The notes below the pieces were generated by a model. It did no database searches and was not told where the DNA came from. It was given only the letters and a program-made list of their open reading frames with translations. Shown here piece by piece: positions 10,389-22,478 of a stretch of 64,000 nucleotides of DNA. Position numbers and translations under genes: made by a program. Position 1 is the first letter of the stretch. The number at the start of each line of letters is the position of its first letter. This DNA is from Planoprotostelium fungivorum (taxonomy: Eukaryota > Evosea > Variosea > Cavosteliida > Cavosteliaceae): the NCBI GenBank assembly GCA_003024175.1, contig MDYQ01000156.1:1-64000 (forward strand). Direction: 5' to 3'.

Positions 10389-13300
10389 ATGGCGGCACCT
10401 CAGAGAAGATCGTTAGATCATCCAGATATCGCTCGTGGATTGGCCAGAGCAGAACACCTACCTACAGAACATCAGAGTGAGACTCATTCTGAACTTCCTT
10501 TGCTTACGCAATCGTCTAACAACTTCTCACTGTCGTTTCAGAGCTGATCAATGACCTCTTTATCTCCTATCACGAAGAAGAATTGCAATGCGCGGATCGC
10601 TGTATGTTCCACACATCTGAAAAGTCTCTGTTGAAGATCAAGTCCAAGAGAAACTATCTCGTCGCTGTCGGACTATACAGATTCGTGATCTGGAAGAATC
10701 GGAAGACGAATCTCGCCAAGATGAAGGTGACATTTTCCATTCAATCTCCTCTCACCTTCACAGGTCGCCTTGAACATTCACGTATTTGATGTCAAGAGTA
10801 TACTGGTTCAAGCCGATATGGTGACGTGGAATCGCCTCCATCTCCTGATCGTCTCAGATGACCGTACAAGTAGAAGGAGGGGAAACGTTATTCATCAAGA
10901 GCCTGGGAGAGGACTCACCTGTCGCTCTCTTCGGTCCGATCATCAGGGGCATCCGATTGGGTCAATCGCTCATGACCGGCAGCACTCTCTACAATGACAA
11001 GAGACACATCCAGATCAACGCACCCGACCCCTCTTACTTCTTAGAACTACCACCCATCGGTGAGATTTCGCCGAAATCTCCCTTTCACACAACGATCACT
11101 GATGAAAGGACAGAGAGGAGTGAAGCGGGAGGACTGATGACAGCCTACATCTCCTCTAGTAACTACGTACAGCACGCATTCATCTTCCCCGATTTCATCG
11201 AGCACATTCGATACATCGATCACAACAAGGAAGACTTTATCGATCTCAGATACCTCCCGGGACCAGATCCAAGATCAGACAGTTACATCGGCATCCACAC
11301 CATCCTCTGGTGTGTGATTCTCTCTCATCATCCAAAGAGGTTGACTGTCTTAGGGCGTTGTCGTTCAACACGCAGATCAAGACACTGATCATCAAGGATG
11401 TCGCATTGCAGACGGGCAGTATATTCAACATACACAAGATTCATTACGGAAATCTATTCGGAAAGGCTCAGATCTCCCGCCTCTTCAGGTAATTTCATAG
11501 AGATGAGATAATCATAGATTCGAGAGGCTCTTGGTCACGTGATGGACGATGTTGACCCGTTGTAGATACAACACGACGATATCCAAGTTGATCGTCAGTC
11601 ATCCAGCCTCCGGTGGAGCCGATTTAGATTGGGACGATACGAACGAGGCCATCAAGGAGAATCAGGAGAATCAGATCCAACACATTGAGATCTCGGAGAC
11701 CAAATTAGATCTGAGACAGATCTACTCCATATCCAAGATGATCACTCATCTCAATCACTCCATCAGAGTACTCAAGGTGAGTGCTTCATAGCTGTTCTAT
11801 CGTCATGTGCTTCATCACCTCACACATTGATGAATGGATTCTGATGAATTCAGTTGGTCAATTGTGGACTCACGGACCGTGGTCTCTCGTTCGTATTGAA
11901 AGCATTGGAGCACCACGAGGTCAGTCTCTCATCTACATCGTTGTAGTGGATCGTCCTCTCTGACTCGAGCAGGTGACTCTGAATATGGAAGAATTAGATC
12001 TCTCAGAGAATCTATTCGCCGAAGCATCCACCGCTCACTTTGCAGCGTACCTGTCTCACATCAAAGAGGATTCCAAATTGAAGATATTGGGTAGGTCTAA
12101 CATCCAACATCTTAAGCTGATCCATCCAGGTCTGCGTAACACCCAGATGATCTTCAAGATGGTCTTACCTTGGTTGAGAGTCGTCACCTCTCTACAATCG
12201 TTGGATCTATCCATGAACCGTCTGGATCGTGTCGATCCCGCCGACATCGGGTGAGTCATCATCTACGTGTCATTCTCATCTCCCCAGTCACCTCTTGCAC
12301 CTGCCCAATCTGACGGACTTGAACCTGAGAGAGTCATTCATCTTTGAAGATGCCATCTTCGGTCTGTTCAACAGCAAGCCACCCAATCCAGAACGAAACG
12401 TGAAGATCAACCTCAACATGAACGTCGTAGCCTCTCCGGACGTCCTCTCCAACGCACTCCAGGTGATACTCTTCCCGCCAAAACGATTCGCTGAAGGGAT
12501 GACAGCACTTGGTCTACAACGTGACGAGCCTGGAGTTGTCAGGCATGCGATTGAGAGACAAGGGAATCATCTCCGCTCTACATCTGTTACCCAGAGTCTG
12601 TCCCAAATTAGAGTCTTTGTCTGTGGGCAGCAATCTGGTCGCTTCGTCCGAGGCAGACGCAGCCTGTCAGGCGGTGGCCGCGTATCTCACACAGAATCCC
12701 GGTCTCAAGCGATTGGGGTTGGCGAGTAACCACTTGAACTACTCGTACAAGAGTGGAATGCATTTCATCTTGGAGAAATTAGACCACGAGCACAAGTTGG
12801 AGGAGTTGGATATCACCGGAAATTACACGGTGAGTGTAGATGGACGGATTTGGGACTGACCCACGAAGGGTGACAGAGTCTTTTTGAGACTGGTTGAGAC
12901 TTTGAAGACGAACCGCAGCTTGAAGGTAGATGTTACCATCTGTACACTGGTCTGAATACTCGCAGAAAATTCACATCGATAAGAACGACATCACCACCAA
13001 CGGTTACCTCTCTCTTCAGGTGGACCCATCACTGACCCTCTTCTTCTGACTCAGACAGATCTGTCTACAACGACACAACCGCACCCTGACTGACATCCCA
13101 TGGCCCAACGATGACTACAACTCTGTCACCTCCAACATCTCCAACCAAGCCAAGATCATGAGATACGTTCAATGCGTGCAGGACATCTACTTTATGCTCA
13201 GAACCAATGGAGCTACTCCTCCATCTGTGGTGGAGGAGAATCTCAGAGCTTCCCTGGGCCCCGTTGAGCCCCTGCGTAGAGATCTTCCAGCTCATCTGAT

Positions 13301-13510
13301 CCCCGAAGGCATGCCGAGCAAGGTGAGCTGACGGATTTGAGATCTTTAGACGGATTTGGGATTTCGAGTTGAACGAATGTGCAGGCGAATGGATTCGAAT
13401 TGGAGCAGCCTCCTCCCGAGAGTGGGTTGAAGCACTCTCTTCACCTGCCTTGGAGCCGCAGTAAAAAGTCGAACAAGAGTGATTCTGACTCTGATTCGGA
13501 TGATGAATAA
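10389..13510 (+). CDS. Leucine-rich-repeat protein, CARMIL-like
   Basis: Starts MAAPQRRSLDHPDIARGLA at 10389. The N-terminal 150 residues (YLVAVGLYRFVIWKNRK, VALNIHVFDVKSILV) look like the non-canonical PH domain of CARMIL. Then follow about 12-16 leucine-rich repeats: MEELDLSENLFAE, LQSLDLSMNRLD, LTDLNLRES, LESLSVGSNLVA, LKRLGLASNHLN, LEELDITGN, KIHIDKNDIT. A helical segment (RTLTDIPWPNDDYNSV) and a Ser/Asp tail (KSDSDSDSDDE) close the protein. About a dozen introns (38-95 nt) interrupt it. CARMIL proteins bind capping protein at the actin cortex. I do not see a clear CPI motif, so another LRR family remains possible. The stop TAA lies inside AATAAA (13506-13511). Confidence 0.6.
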
Positions 13511-13511
13511 A
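13506..13511 (+). terminator. Poly(A) signal AATAAA containing the LRR-gene stop codon
   Basis: GAA-TAA-A at the end of the CARMIL-like gene. Confidence 0.6.
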
Positions 13512-13864
13512 ATGACATAGACACTGGTGCACCTTCTAGTCTATCTTCGTCACAGATTGAAGGGAATACTCTACAGAGACACCAACAAAAGATGGGAAGA
13601 TGAATCTCAATGTAAGCGATACATTACACGACTGCCGATGAACACGTGTATGAGTTTCGATATCGATGGGCAGAACCAGAGGAGGCAAAAGAGGGCACCT
13701 CGTCATCAACCCGTCATCTCTTCTCTTTTCGTGACGCGTCACAGGATGTCGACGTTTTGTGCGTTTCTCGGCTTTCTGATCGACATCCCGGGCCACCACG
13801 CTCGTAAATGTAGACGAGTTACAGAAAGATCAGATGGCACACAAAAACGATCACGCAACGAAAG
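13511..13864. other. Gene-free 354 bp upstream of PDI
   Basis: No reading frame with good composition. It holds the 3' end of the LRR gene, a purine-rich tract, and the 12-bp palindrome listed separately. The base just before the PDI start is G, in a purine-rich leader (AACGAAAGATG). Confidence 0.5.
13731..13742. promoter_or_regulatory. Perfect palindrome GTGACGCGTCAC upstream of PDI
   Basis: A 12-bp perfect inverted repeat whose last base lies 122 bp before the PDI start codon. It contains TGACGCGTCA, two bZIP half-sites, resembling CRE-like or unfolded-protein-response elements. The role is inferred from position only. Confidence 0.4.
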
Positions 13865-15315
13865 ATGAAGACGTTCATCTTTTTCCTCATCGCCACGGCA
13901 CTCTGCAGCGCAGCCGTGGTCGATCTCACGTCCGCCAACTTTGATACTGTCGTCGATGGCAGCAAGGGCGTTTTCATTGAGTTCTTTGCTCCCTGGTGTG
14001 GACACTGCAAGTCTCTTGCCCCCGTGAGTGAAACAGATCTATCTCTTAAGACCTATCATTTTCGTTCTCGTGATCTCGATTGACTGGAGTAGGCCTACGA
14101 AGTGGTCGGTGAATCTTTCGCAAGAGAATCTTCCGTCGTCATCGCTAAGGTCGATGCCGATGCCGAGAAGGAGTTGGGCAGCCGCTTTGGCATCCAAGGA
14201 TTCCCCACTCTCAAGTACTTCCCCAAGGGAGACAAGGAGAACCCCGTCGAGTGAGTTCATACTCCTCCATCTCATCTGCATTCCATCTGATTCCATCTCA
14301 GCTACGATGGAGGCCGTACCGCCGAAGACATCGTGGCCTACGTCAACAACAAGGCCGGAACCAACGCACGTGTCAAGAAAACACCTTCTTACGTCGTCGA
14401 TCTCACACCCTCCAACTTTGAGAAGTACGTCCTCGATGACAAGAAGAACATCTTTGTCGAGTTCTTTGCTCCCTGGTGCGGTCACTGCAAGTCTCTCGCT
14501 CCCGTCTGGGAGAAGCTCGCAGCTGCCTTTGCCAACGAGCCCGAGGTCAGTCCATCATCCAACCCTCCTACTTCCCATGACTCATCCTCTACAGGTCACC
14601 ATCGCCAAGGTAGATGCTGATGCCCACAGAGAGCTGGGAGAGAAGTACGGAGTGACTGGCTTCCCCACCCTCAAGTGGTTCAACAAGGACGACAAGAAGA
14701 ACCCTGAGGCCTACAACGGAGGCAGAGACCTCGCCGAGCTGGTCGGTTACGTCAACGCCGAGTTGGGCACCTTCAGAGGTTTAGATGGAAGACTCATCGC
14801 AACTGCCGGACTCATCCCTGATCTGAGCGAGATCGCATCCAAGTTTTTGGACGCCACCGAGGCCGAGAAGAACAACCTCGTAAACCTCGCAAAGGGAACT
14901 GTGGAGAGACTCACTGGTAAATCCAAGGGGTGAGCATCTCATTCATTTTTTCTATCTCCTTACATGATGAGAAACACCAATATCTATATCCTATGCTAAT
15001 CCTGAATCCTGATGACTTACTCTCTGATCTTGCTTCATACACAAACGAAAGAATGAAGAATGGAGCGTGGACTGATGCGTTTGTAGATACGGAGACATCT
15101 TCTCGAAGGTGATCTCAGTGGTGAACAAGAAGGGAAGAGACTTTGTCGACGTGGAGCTGACTCGTCTGGAGAAGCTTCTCCAGGGAGCCATCTCCCCCCT
15201 GAAACACGACGAGCTGACGGTCAGGAGAAACATTCTGAACACCTTCAAGAAGGCCGTCGAGACGGTCAAGGATGCTGCAGAGTCCATCATCCCTGACGCC
15301 CCTGTTGCTGAATAA
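13865..15315 (+). CDS. Protein disulfide isomerase (two thioredoxin domains plus ERp29-type C-terminal domain)
   Basis: Makes, breaks and rearranges disulfide bonds in the ER lumen. A signal peptide ([17 protein letters not shown]) is followed directly by [10 protein letters not shown] and the first active site [15 protein letters not shown] second domain ([14 protein letters not shown]) carries another WCGHC. Both then show the usual [12 protein letters not shown]-like element ([26 protein letters not shown]). The last 95 residues are all-helical ([20 protein letters not shown]), matching the ERp29-C domain of plant PDIL2 and Dictyostelium PDI. Four or so introns, e.g. after LAP and after ENPVD. 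The C-terminus is DAPVAE, so no KDEL-type signal. Family knowledge suggests that retention can depend on the C-terminal domain. The stop TAA is inside AATAAA (15311-15316). Confidence 0.95.
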
Positions 15316-15316
15316 A
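15311..15316 (+). terminator. Poly(A) signal AATAAA containing the PDI stop codon
   Basis: GAA-TAA-A; the stop is 15313-15315. Confidence 0.6.
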
Positions 15317-15392
15317 TAGAGAATGTGAAGAGTGTTTCAACTCCGTGACGACTTTCACAGTCGTCGTTTATTTCTCATTGTGTACAAATCTC

Positions 15393-16893
15393 TCATGGTT
15401 CATAGATATCGGGGAAAATGAAGGATAACATCCTGAACTCTCTCAAGCTGATGCACAGGACGGCAGTGAAGCAGGAGCCGCACATTCCCATGGAAAAGAG
15501 GGTCTTGTGGGAGAAGACCCTGAGGCAGGAGAGGACCGAGGACCCCAAACCCAGCCAAGTCCACATGAAGATGACGAAGACAGAGTTGACGGTGAAGAGT
15601 ATGGCGTGTAGTCCGAGGATGATGAAAGCTGCGTTCTGGAGTGGAGTCATAGAAGGTACGATCTGTATGCCCTCCATGGCTCGATCTGTGAAGGGCCAGT
15701 GGGTCGAAGTGAAGGCTCGGCTGGTTGCCACCACGCAAAAGAATCCCGCAGAGGTGAGCACACTGGCCAGAGCGCTCATGACGAGATTGGCGGCTTGGTG
15801 AGCTAACCTCTGTTCGTATCTCATGCCGGTAGTGGGGTACATCAGCCAGTCCAAACTGCAGTTGATCCTCCAGAAGAGACCTTGAACGCGCTTGTCTCGC
15901 TGCTCTTGGACCCAGGGTAATGTGTTGAAGCCCACTTGAAAGACAAAGAAGGTTTCGACGACGATGTTCATGATCAGCACAGAGACCGTTGTCTTGCTAA
16001 GAAAGAGGGTGCTCGTTGTTACGAAGAAGTAGGCGTTGAAGTTCATGATGATGACGGAGGCCATTCCGTTTCCTCCAGCCAGATGGCAATATTTCATCAT
16101 CTTTCGCTTCTGTTGAAACGTGAGGGGCGACGGAGACGCAAGACATACCATGAGATATTTGATGCAGGCGAACACGATGTTGATGAACACCTGAGCCGTA
16201 GGATAGCTTCTGGTGATTCCAAAAAGATATAAGTACAACACTGTGAACCAGAACAGAAAGAAGGCGATGGTGAATGAAGCCGCTGTCTTCGTGTTAAGAG
16301 TATGTTTCTACAAAGCGACTCACTGAATACCCAAAGCCTCCATTGTATCTTTGGATCTCTCAGATTTAATCCGTATAAGTTGAAGTAGATGCCACTCAGC
16401 GTGCAGGACAGTATAGCTGAGGCAAAGGGAGGTTGCAGTCTTACGGTGATGAGATAATATAGAGGGACGATGAAGATAGTACACGAGCTGATGGCCACCC
16501 AGTATACTCTTCGACGAGAGTGTTCGCTGAAGAGTGCACACCATAGCTCCATTAAATAGATCATGATTGGTGCGCTGATTCCGAGGGGGACGCAGAAGAT
16601 GTTGATGAACGGAGCTGGGGAAAATTAATGGGTGCACTGCATCTCGGCTCACCTGGTTGTGTGTTGTTTGACTGAATAGGAGCCACCACCAGAGTTACCG
16701 CCAGGGATATTCCCACTGCCAAGCTGAAGATCGTCCAACCGATGGTGATCACGAGCTCTCGACGAGTGAAGCTCTTCAAAGCCCAGTCATCTCTCAACGT
16801 CTCCCAATCAAGAAGCTTATCGGATGGTTTCTGCTCTTCCACAAAGAGAAGACCTATGGGAGGATCATCAAAAGGGTGGACCTTGCTGCTCAT
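15393..16893 (-). CDS. Multi-pass membrane protein of unknown family
   Basis: Starts MSSKVHPFDDPPIGLLFVEE at 16893 and ends FIFPDIYEP. About nine or ten hydrophobic segments are seen, e.g. ELVITIGWTIFSLAVGISLA, FINIFCVPLGISAPIMIY, WVAISSCTIFIVPLYYLIT, SFTIAFFLFWFTVLYLYLF, and paired helices to the C-terminus. Two introns are supported: after NTQP, and after WVF (about 41 nt, with an internal TTGTAGAAAC block). A cytosolic loop PSPLTFQQKRKMMKYCHLA sits mid-protein. There is no signal peptide. I do not recognise a transporter signature or a GPCR motif. It converges with PDI (77 bp between stops). Upstream are four tandem 29-31 bp repeats. Confidence 0.75.
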
Positions 16894-17387
16894 CGCAGAG
16901 GAAGGCTATGTGATTTGGGGGATATGAGGTACTAAATAGCCTGGGAGATTTCAAGTCTGTCATAGACGAGTAACGAGGAATCATTTCTGAGGGGGAAATC
17001 ATCAAAGTAGTCTTAAAAATGAAGCGTTCTTCGTACACAAGTCGAGAGCTTACCCGCGGAGCGAGAATCCGTTGAAAACACCCACATCATACTGCTTTTG
17101 TGTATGTGCGAGACGCATACGGACCGAATTATCTGAGAAACGAGATCCTATGTGACAAAGATCTCGTCAAAGGTGACAAGCGAAAGCGCCAGGCGGCACT
17201 CCACAGCTTTATACGGAATCACCAAGTCCACTTCAAGCTTTATACGCAATAAAGACACACTCCTAGCTTTATAAGCAATAAAGACACACTCCTAGCTTTA
17301 CCGAATCACAAGGCCCACTCGGGCATGTCTGATTCGACTGAGAAGTCGTTCTCTACCGAATACTTTCTCGCGTGCAGCCACATCTCC
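16894..17387. other. Gene-free 494 bp between two minus-strand genes
   Basis: Upstream region of the orphan membrane protein and downstream region of the pseudouridine synthase. It holds a tandem repeat (17205-17325). No coding frame is seen. Confidence 0.5.
17205..17325 (+). repeat. Four imperfect tandem repeats of 29-31 bp
   Basis: Copies start with AGCTTTA at 17205, 17236, 17265 and 17294 (spacings 31, 29, 29). Copies 2 and 3 share GCAATAAAGACACACTCCT. Copies 1 and 4 instead carry GGAATCACCAAG and CGAATCACAAGG. They lie 310-430 bp upstream of the membrane-protein start and may be binding-site arrays. Confidence 0.8.
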
Positions 17388-18648
17388 TCATCGTAGATCG
17401 CCATCTGGTTCATTCAGTTCTAGAGCCGAGATGAAGGGAGTCACCATCGGCTTCTGGCAGTATTCACAATCTTCCACGAAGAGATCTTCTCTCCCATTAG
17501 CCGAGTGAACAAACTCGTAATGCTTGTCGTCCGTTCCATCGATGTATCTCCTGATTTGCTGCGTCTCTTCAGCGATCACGATGAGCATCATCATGGATGT
17601 GTTCTCACCGCTGCATATGTTGGATTGTAGAGAGGATCGTTCACGATGGGGTGGCCGATGTGTTGCAGGTGAACTCGAATCTGATGGGTTCTCCCCGTGG
17701 TGGGAATACATCTCACCACCGTCTGATTGGCCGATGCGATGTAATGGATGGGCTCGATCAGAGTCTGACATTCTCTTCCATCATCTGAGACGTTCGATAG
17801 AGATCTCGATGACTCTCTGAAGATGGGAGCGGTGCAGTCCACTCGGTCTCTATTTCTCATCAACATCTCATTCCGATGATGATGATGACAGTCGATGTCG
17901 TGTGGACTCACTGGAGGTGTCCGTCGACTCTTGCGATGTATTCCTTCTTGATGGCTCTAGATGTAAATTTGGAGGAGATTCTCTGGGCTTCTTGTGAATT
18001 CTTGGCGCATATGACGATTCCTGATGTTAATCGGTCGATCCTGTGCGTATCTTTCGTCAAGGATGAATGACATACAGTTGAAGATCATGATGATGATTGG
18101 ATACTAAAGATGGCGGAGAACCCCAGTTCGTGTTTCGCGATTCCGTTAAGAGTGTTGTGATTATATTGAGCCACCGGGTGTATCTGACCTGAATTAGAAT
18201 GACATGATCAGATGATGCACATACAGGTATCGTGGATGGTTTGTTGAGAGCGACCATGTCTTCCGTTTCGAAGACAACTTTGATTGGTTTATCAGTGACA
18301 AATTTCTCATGCTGGTGATATCGATGGCAGATCACATCGTGAGCGTGCATGATTCGATGTAGAGAGTTAGTAGGATCTCCATTGACAGTGAATTGGCTCT
18401 CTATGTTTGGTCTGTCCTGGATGTCTTTCAGTCGATAATCAGAATGCAGAGGCGGACCCAACGAGCAGCAGGTATTCGAGGGAAATCAATCTTAAAAGAT
18501 TGTGCGAGTGTCTTTCCGAACCATCTCGCTTTCGAATGATACTTCAACTCGGTTGGATAAGGATACACAAACCGTTTCCCTGAGTTACTTCATCAGCTGT
18601 ATATGACACGGGCATACCCTTCTGAAAGAAATAGACCGATGCTGCCAT
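17388..18648 (-). CDS. RluA-family RNA pseudouridine synthase, RPUSD2/Pus9-like
   Basis: Converts uridine to pseudouridine in tRNA or other RNA. The start at 18648 gives [19 protein letters not shown] after removal of a 41-nt intron, matching the N-terminal region of RPUSD2 (then [15 protein letters not shown]). An S4-like element ([19 protein letters not shown]) precedes [10 protein letters not shown], then [18 protein letters not shown]. The catalytic motif [14 protein letters not shown] (Asp nucleophile) lies near 18040. The C-terminal half has [20 protein letters not shown] and [11 protein letters not shown]. The last exon ends with a CEYC pair typical of this subgroup and DGDLR-stop. At least five introns. 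I cannot tell nuclear, cytosolic or mitochondrial location. Confidence 0.88.
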
Positions 18649-18801
18649 CGTATGACCCTTCGCGATGAAATGTGATGTGTGATCTCCTTTCTTCGAATTC
18701 GAGTTTACGTATCACACAGGCTCATCATGAGTGACACCCCATCACAAACACGTCCCAACAGTGAATCGTGGCTAACTTTTATAACTGTTGAACACAAGGA
18801 G

Positions 18802-21800
18802 TTAAGAGCTCTTGATCTCGATCTCTCCGTATCTCGGGTCAGATTCCTTCTTGCTCCTGATGAAGTTGAGGGTGTTGACGTATCCCTGCTTGCTTCTGAA
18901 GGCCTCCTCCGAAGTGTCCATCTCCTGACTCTTGGCATCGATCAGTGCGATGAGACCGGACACGTAATTGGCCGTGATCTATCTCCTTCAGTCTCCCTCC
19001 TCTCTCTTCTCTCTCACCGATTCACAGGCGTTCTCAAAGTAGTAGAGACACTCGTTGAGGATCTCGACAAAGAGGTCATTCTTCACGGCAGAGTCCAAGT
19101 AAGTGTCTGCCACCTTGATGGCCTTTCGAATGGCCTCCAAGACTCTCTTGTCGTCCTTCTTCTGCTCGCTGTTGGGCGTCCAGAACAGATGGGTCACCAA
19201 GTAGATGGCTCTGCAACGATCGGGTACCTATACCACACTCAGTCTCTCTTTCATCTCATCTCATCTGACCTTGAGTAGCTTAGAGGCATAGAGGGCAGTC
19301 TTTGTGGTGAGAGTCTCGTAGTTGTCTTCAGAGAAGATGGATAGACTCTGGAGGGTGCCGATGATGAGGACGATGGCGTTCAACTGGGCGGCCGAGCCGG
19401 AGATGTGGTCCTCGTAGATGACGAGAGCCTGTGACGGTCAATCTACAACGATGTAGAGGGTGACGTACCTCCTTGACAAACTCATAGGCGATGGTCTCGA
19501 AGCTGTCACCGCACGTGTTGGCTGCCTGAGCGCACTGCAGGAAGAGACGAACGGAAACCTCGTGGAGTTCTGTCTTTGAGAGGGCGGTCGTGACCTCGTG
19601 GGCGAAGACAAAGACCTTCTGGGCCTTCTGCAGCCACCCCTCGTCCTATCCACGTCAGCCATCTACAACGAGACTGTGCATTTCACCTCTTCCTCCGTGC
19701 GCTTGAGACGGATGGCGAGTCGGAGAGCTCTGAAGATGAGAGGGACCAGGAGGTATTTGATTCTCTTCGGTCCTCCCTTTGACAAGTGTGTTCTGGCCAC
19801 GGTGTACATCTACAACTCTTCAGATCTTCCATCGCATCCGTCTCACCGCAAACAGTTGCTCGGGATCCTTGTTCTCAAAGAGGTGAACGAGAGAGGCGAC
19901 GAGATTCTGCTCTTCTGCAAAGTCATCATCGTCGATGATCTCCTGCTGAGGGGACTCTGACTGAATCAATGGACTGATCCACTCCAACAGCTTGTTCACT
20001 CCCTCGGCCTGCTCGCGTCAGAGTGGTCCTTTTGTCTTCGAGGAGGTGTGGGGAGAAGTGGAGGACTCACCTCTCCGATGGATGGGGTGTGCTGGATGGC
20101 AGTGCGGGTGATGTTGAGAGCGACTCGCTTGCGGCTGTCATAGTTGAGGTATTGAATCACCAAGTGGTAGTTCTGCAGCCGTAACACCGTCAGAATGTTC
20201 TTGAAGGTGTCCAGCGGTGTGTTCAGCAGGTGAAGGATCTGCTTCACCACAAGAGGCTTGCTGCCATCCTCCCTTGAAGAGTTCAGTTCGGAGTCTCTCC
20301 ATTCAAACTCACTTTCTCGCGGCGAGTACGTCTGAGGCAAACTTGAAAATGGTGTCAACGTAATCCAATTTGTCTGGATAACAGCTGATGGACAAATTGA
20401 GCAGAGAGGCTTCAATGGCGAGGACATCTTCCGTTGGGATACCCTTCTGTTGCTGTGATCGTTCAGCAGGCTGCATTCGGCAGTACAATTCACCTCCACG
20501 ATGAGTCCGATCTTGCTGGAGAAGGTCTCGAAGACTCTGAGTTCAGGTGAGATGTTCTCACCACGGGCGACATAGTTGGAGAGTCTGTCCATCAGGCCTA
20601 CCAAGATGGATTTGATGTTGACACCGGGCTGGAGGGTAGCACAGCTCTGTAAGATGGCATCCAGAGTGTGAAGGTGGAAGTCATCGGGGAAGACTTGGAT
20701 GATGACCTGATGACGTCAGTTTGTTTTGGCGAGAAAATCGATTGGGACGTACCTCCATGAGGTACTGCTGGGCGATAACGTCCTTGCACGAGTTGATCTG
20801 TTCCAACAGTTTGGGGAGAACGAGCTGTCTACGTCATTTGTCGCTCTACAACGCGCCATTCACCTTCTGGTAAGTGGCGAGGTCTACACCCTCCAATTGG
20901 GACAGTCTGGCGATGTTCTTACCGACCAAGAGTCTCAGCTCTGATCTCTCAAGCTCTCTCCTCTCCCTCTCTCTCGCTGATCCCTGGTGCTGCATTCTCA
21001 CCCACAGTTTGTTCATCTCGGTGAAGTTGACGAGAATAAATTCCACAGAGTCTTTCGTGTTGCCACCGCGTCTGCGATGGGTCAGATGATTTTGGCGGGA
21101 ACGGCCTACCCCTCGTACTCGCTGCCGATGTCGGGGAGCTTGTCCTTGGTGACTTCGGAGAGATAAGTTCGGAGAAAGAGTCCACGGGTGGGGTGCTGAA
21201 TTCCTCTGCACATCTCGACCAGATCGCGAAGAACGTCACGAGCTGGAGCCTCCTTCAACTTGATGTAAGCGGAACCCACAGTGACGAGGAGGTAACTGAA
21301 ATGCATCATCAGATATCATGTGGCGGATGGATTGTCGGACGAAAATGAGAGAGCGGATGGGGTTCTTACAGTCTGGGGAGGATGTTTCCGGCGTATTGGA
21401 CCAACTCGTAGAGCTCTGCCATCTTCTTTCCATGCTTCTCCTCCAAGAGGTAGCTCTCCAAGTTTCTCAATTGATCGAAGGCCTCAATGTCTATTTCATC
21501 GGTCAAGGTCGATTTCAATCTCGGGGTGATGCGAACTCTCGTCGTCACGAGAGCGATGCGATAAAGAAAGGATACAGAGTACGTAGTAGTTCTTTGGAGA
21601 CAGGAGAGAGGTTCTCAATTCACTGATAAAGTTGGATGCATGCTTGAGGGCCTCCATCAAGTTATTTTGATCCTTGACCAGTCAGACATCAATGGTCACG
21701 CAGTAATCGTGACTCTATCGACTCACCAGACATCTCTGCATGGCGAGACCCTGTTGTTTGACGACGATCTTGGCATCGTGGAGGGCCTTGTTCTGTTCCT

Positions 21801-21949
21801 CGTCGGTGAGGAACTCCCTCTTCTCGGTAGGTGCACCGTTAGCTCCCGCGGTCTGAAGAGAATCAGCGATAAGGTTCAGACGTTCGGGTATAAAGTAGGA
21901 TAATACAAGGGATACCGAGGTGAAAGAAGAAGAAGATGAACCGTACCAT
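18802..21949 (-). CDS. VPS35: Retromer subunit VPS35
   Basis: Alpha-solenoid scaffold of the retromer cargo-recognition complex (with VPS26 and VPS29) on endosomes. The ATG at 21949 is alone in exon 1. A 95-nt intron then leads to [20 protein letters not shown]. Clear matches: [97 protein letters not shown] and [19 protein letters not shown]. The Rab7/VPS26-contact motif PRLYLM appears as PRLYLL. It ends GEIEIKSS. About 15 introns, several containing the recurrent TTGTAGA block near the 3' end. Length (about 800 residues) is normal for the family. A long plus-strand frame over the 3' end is a shadow. Confidence 0.95.
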
Positions 21950-22478
21950 TAGTGTTCCTTCGCGAAGATTGGTCTGATGATCTCGTGGCGATTCAGAAAT
22001 TCAGAGAAGAATATACATCTACACTTTCATCTATTTCACACGATTTTACACTTTCACTCGTGCAAAGAGAAGAGGATAATCACTCATTGATTGATGATAA
22101 TCATACAGTGCGTCATGATGAAGGCATCACGAGTTTACAACGAGAATATTCAATTGCAACGGTTTTGGATCGCTTGAAATTTCGCGTCTTGGAGGATTGA
22201 AGATTGATCACCACCCTCTGAATCTAGAGAAGACCTGGTCAAGAGCAGCAGAAGTCCAGATGAAAATAATCGTTTCGTACAGAGCGGCCTACCGGCTGTC
22301 CCTTGATTGAAAACAGACACAAGAGAAGCGACAGCGCGACAGAATGCGTGGAGACGCATCCATACAAAGGAAGGTTTCCTTAACCGCGTGGAAGATGCTA
22401 CGGCAAGGATGAAAGACAGAAAATCACACACACACACGCACGACCACGCCTACGACGTATATCACGAACACTTGCAAC
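21950..22478. other. Divergent 529-bp region, VPS35 / secreted protein
   Basis: Presumed promoters of both flanking genes. An 82-residue plus-strand frame (21952-22200) has no ATG start and no recognisable content, and a minus-strand frame over 22150-22437 is no better. A short (CA)n tract (about 22428-22440) lies about 40 bp before the downstream start codon. Confidence 0.45.

Noticed and set aside
18679-19278. 199-residue plus-strand frame
   Set aside because: It is antisense to the conserved VPS35 C-terminal exons.
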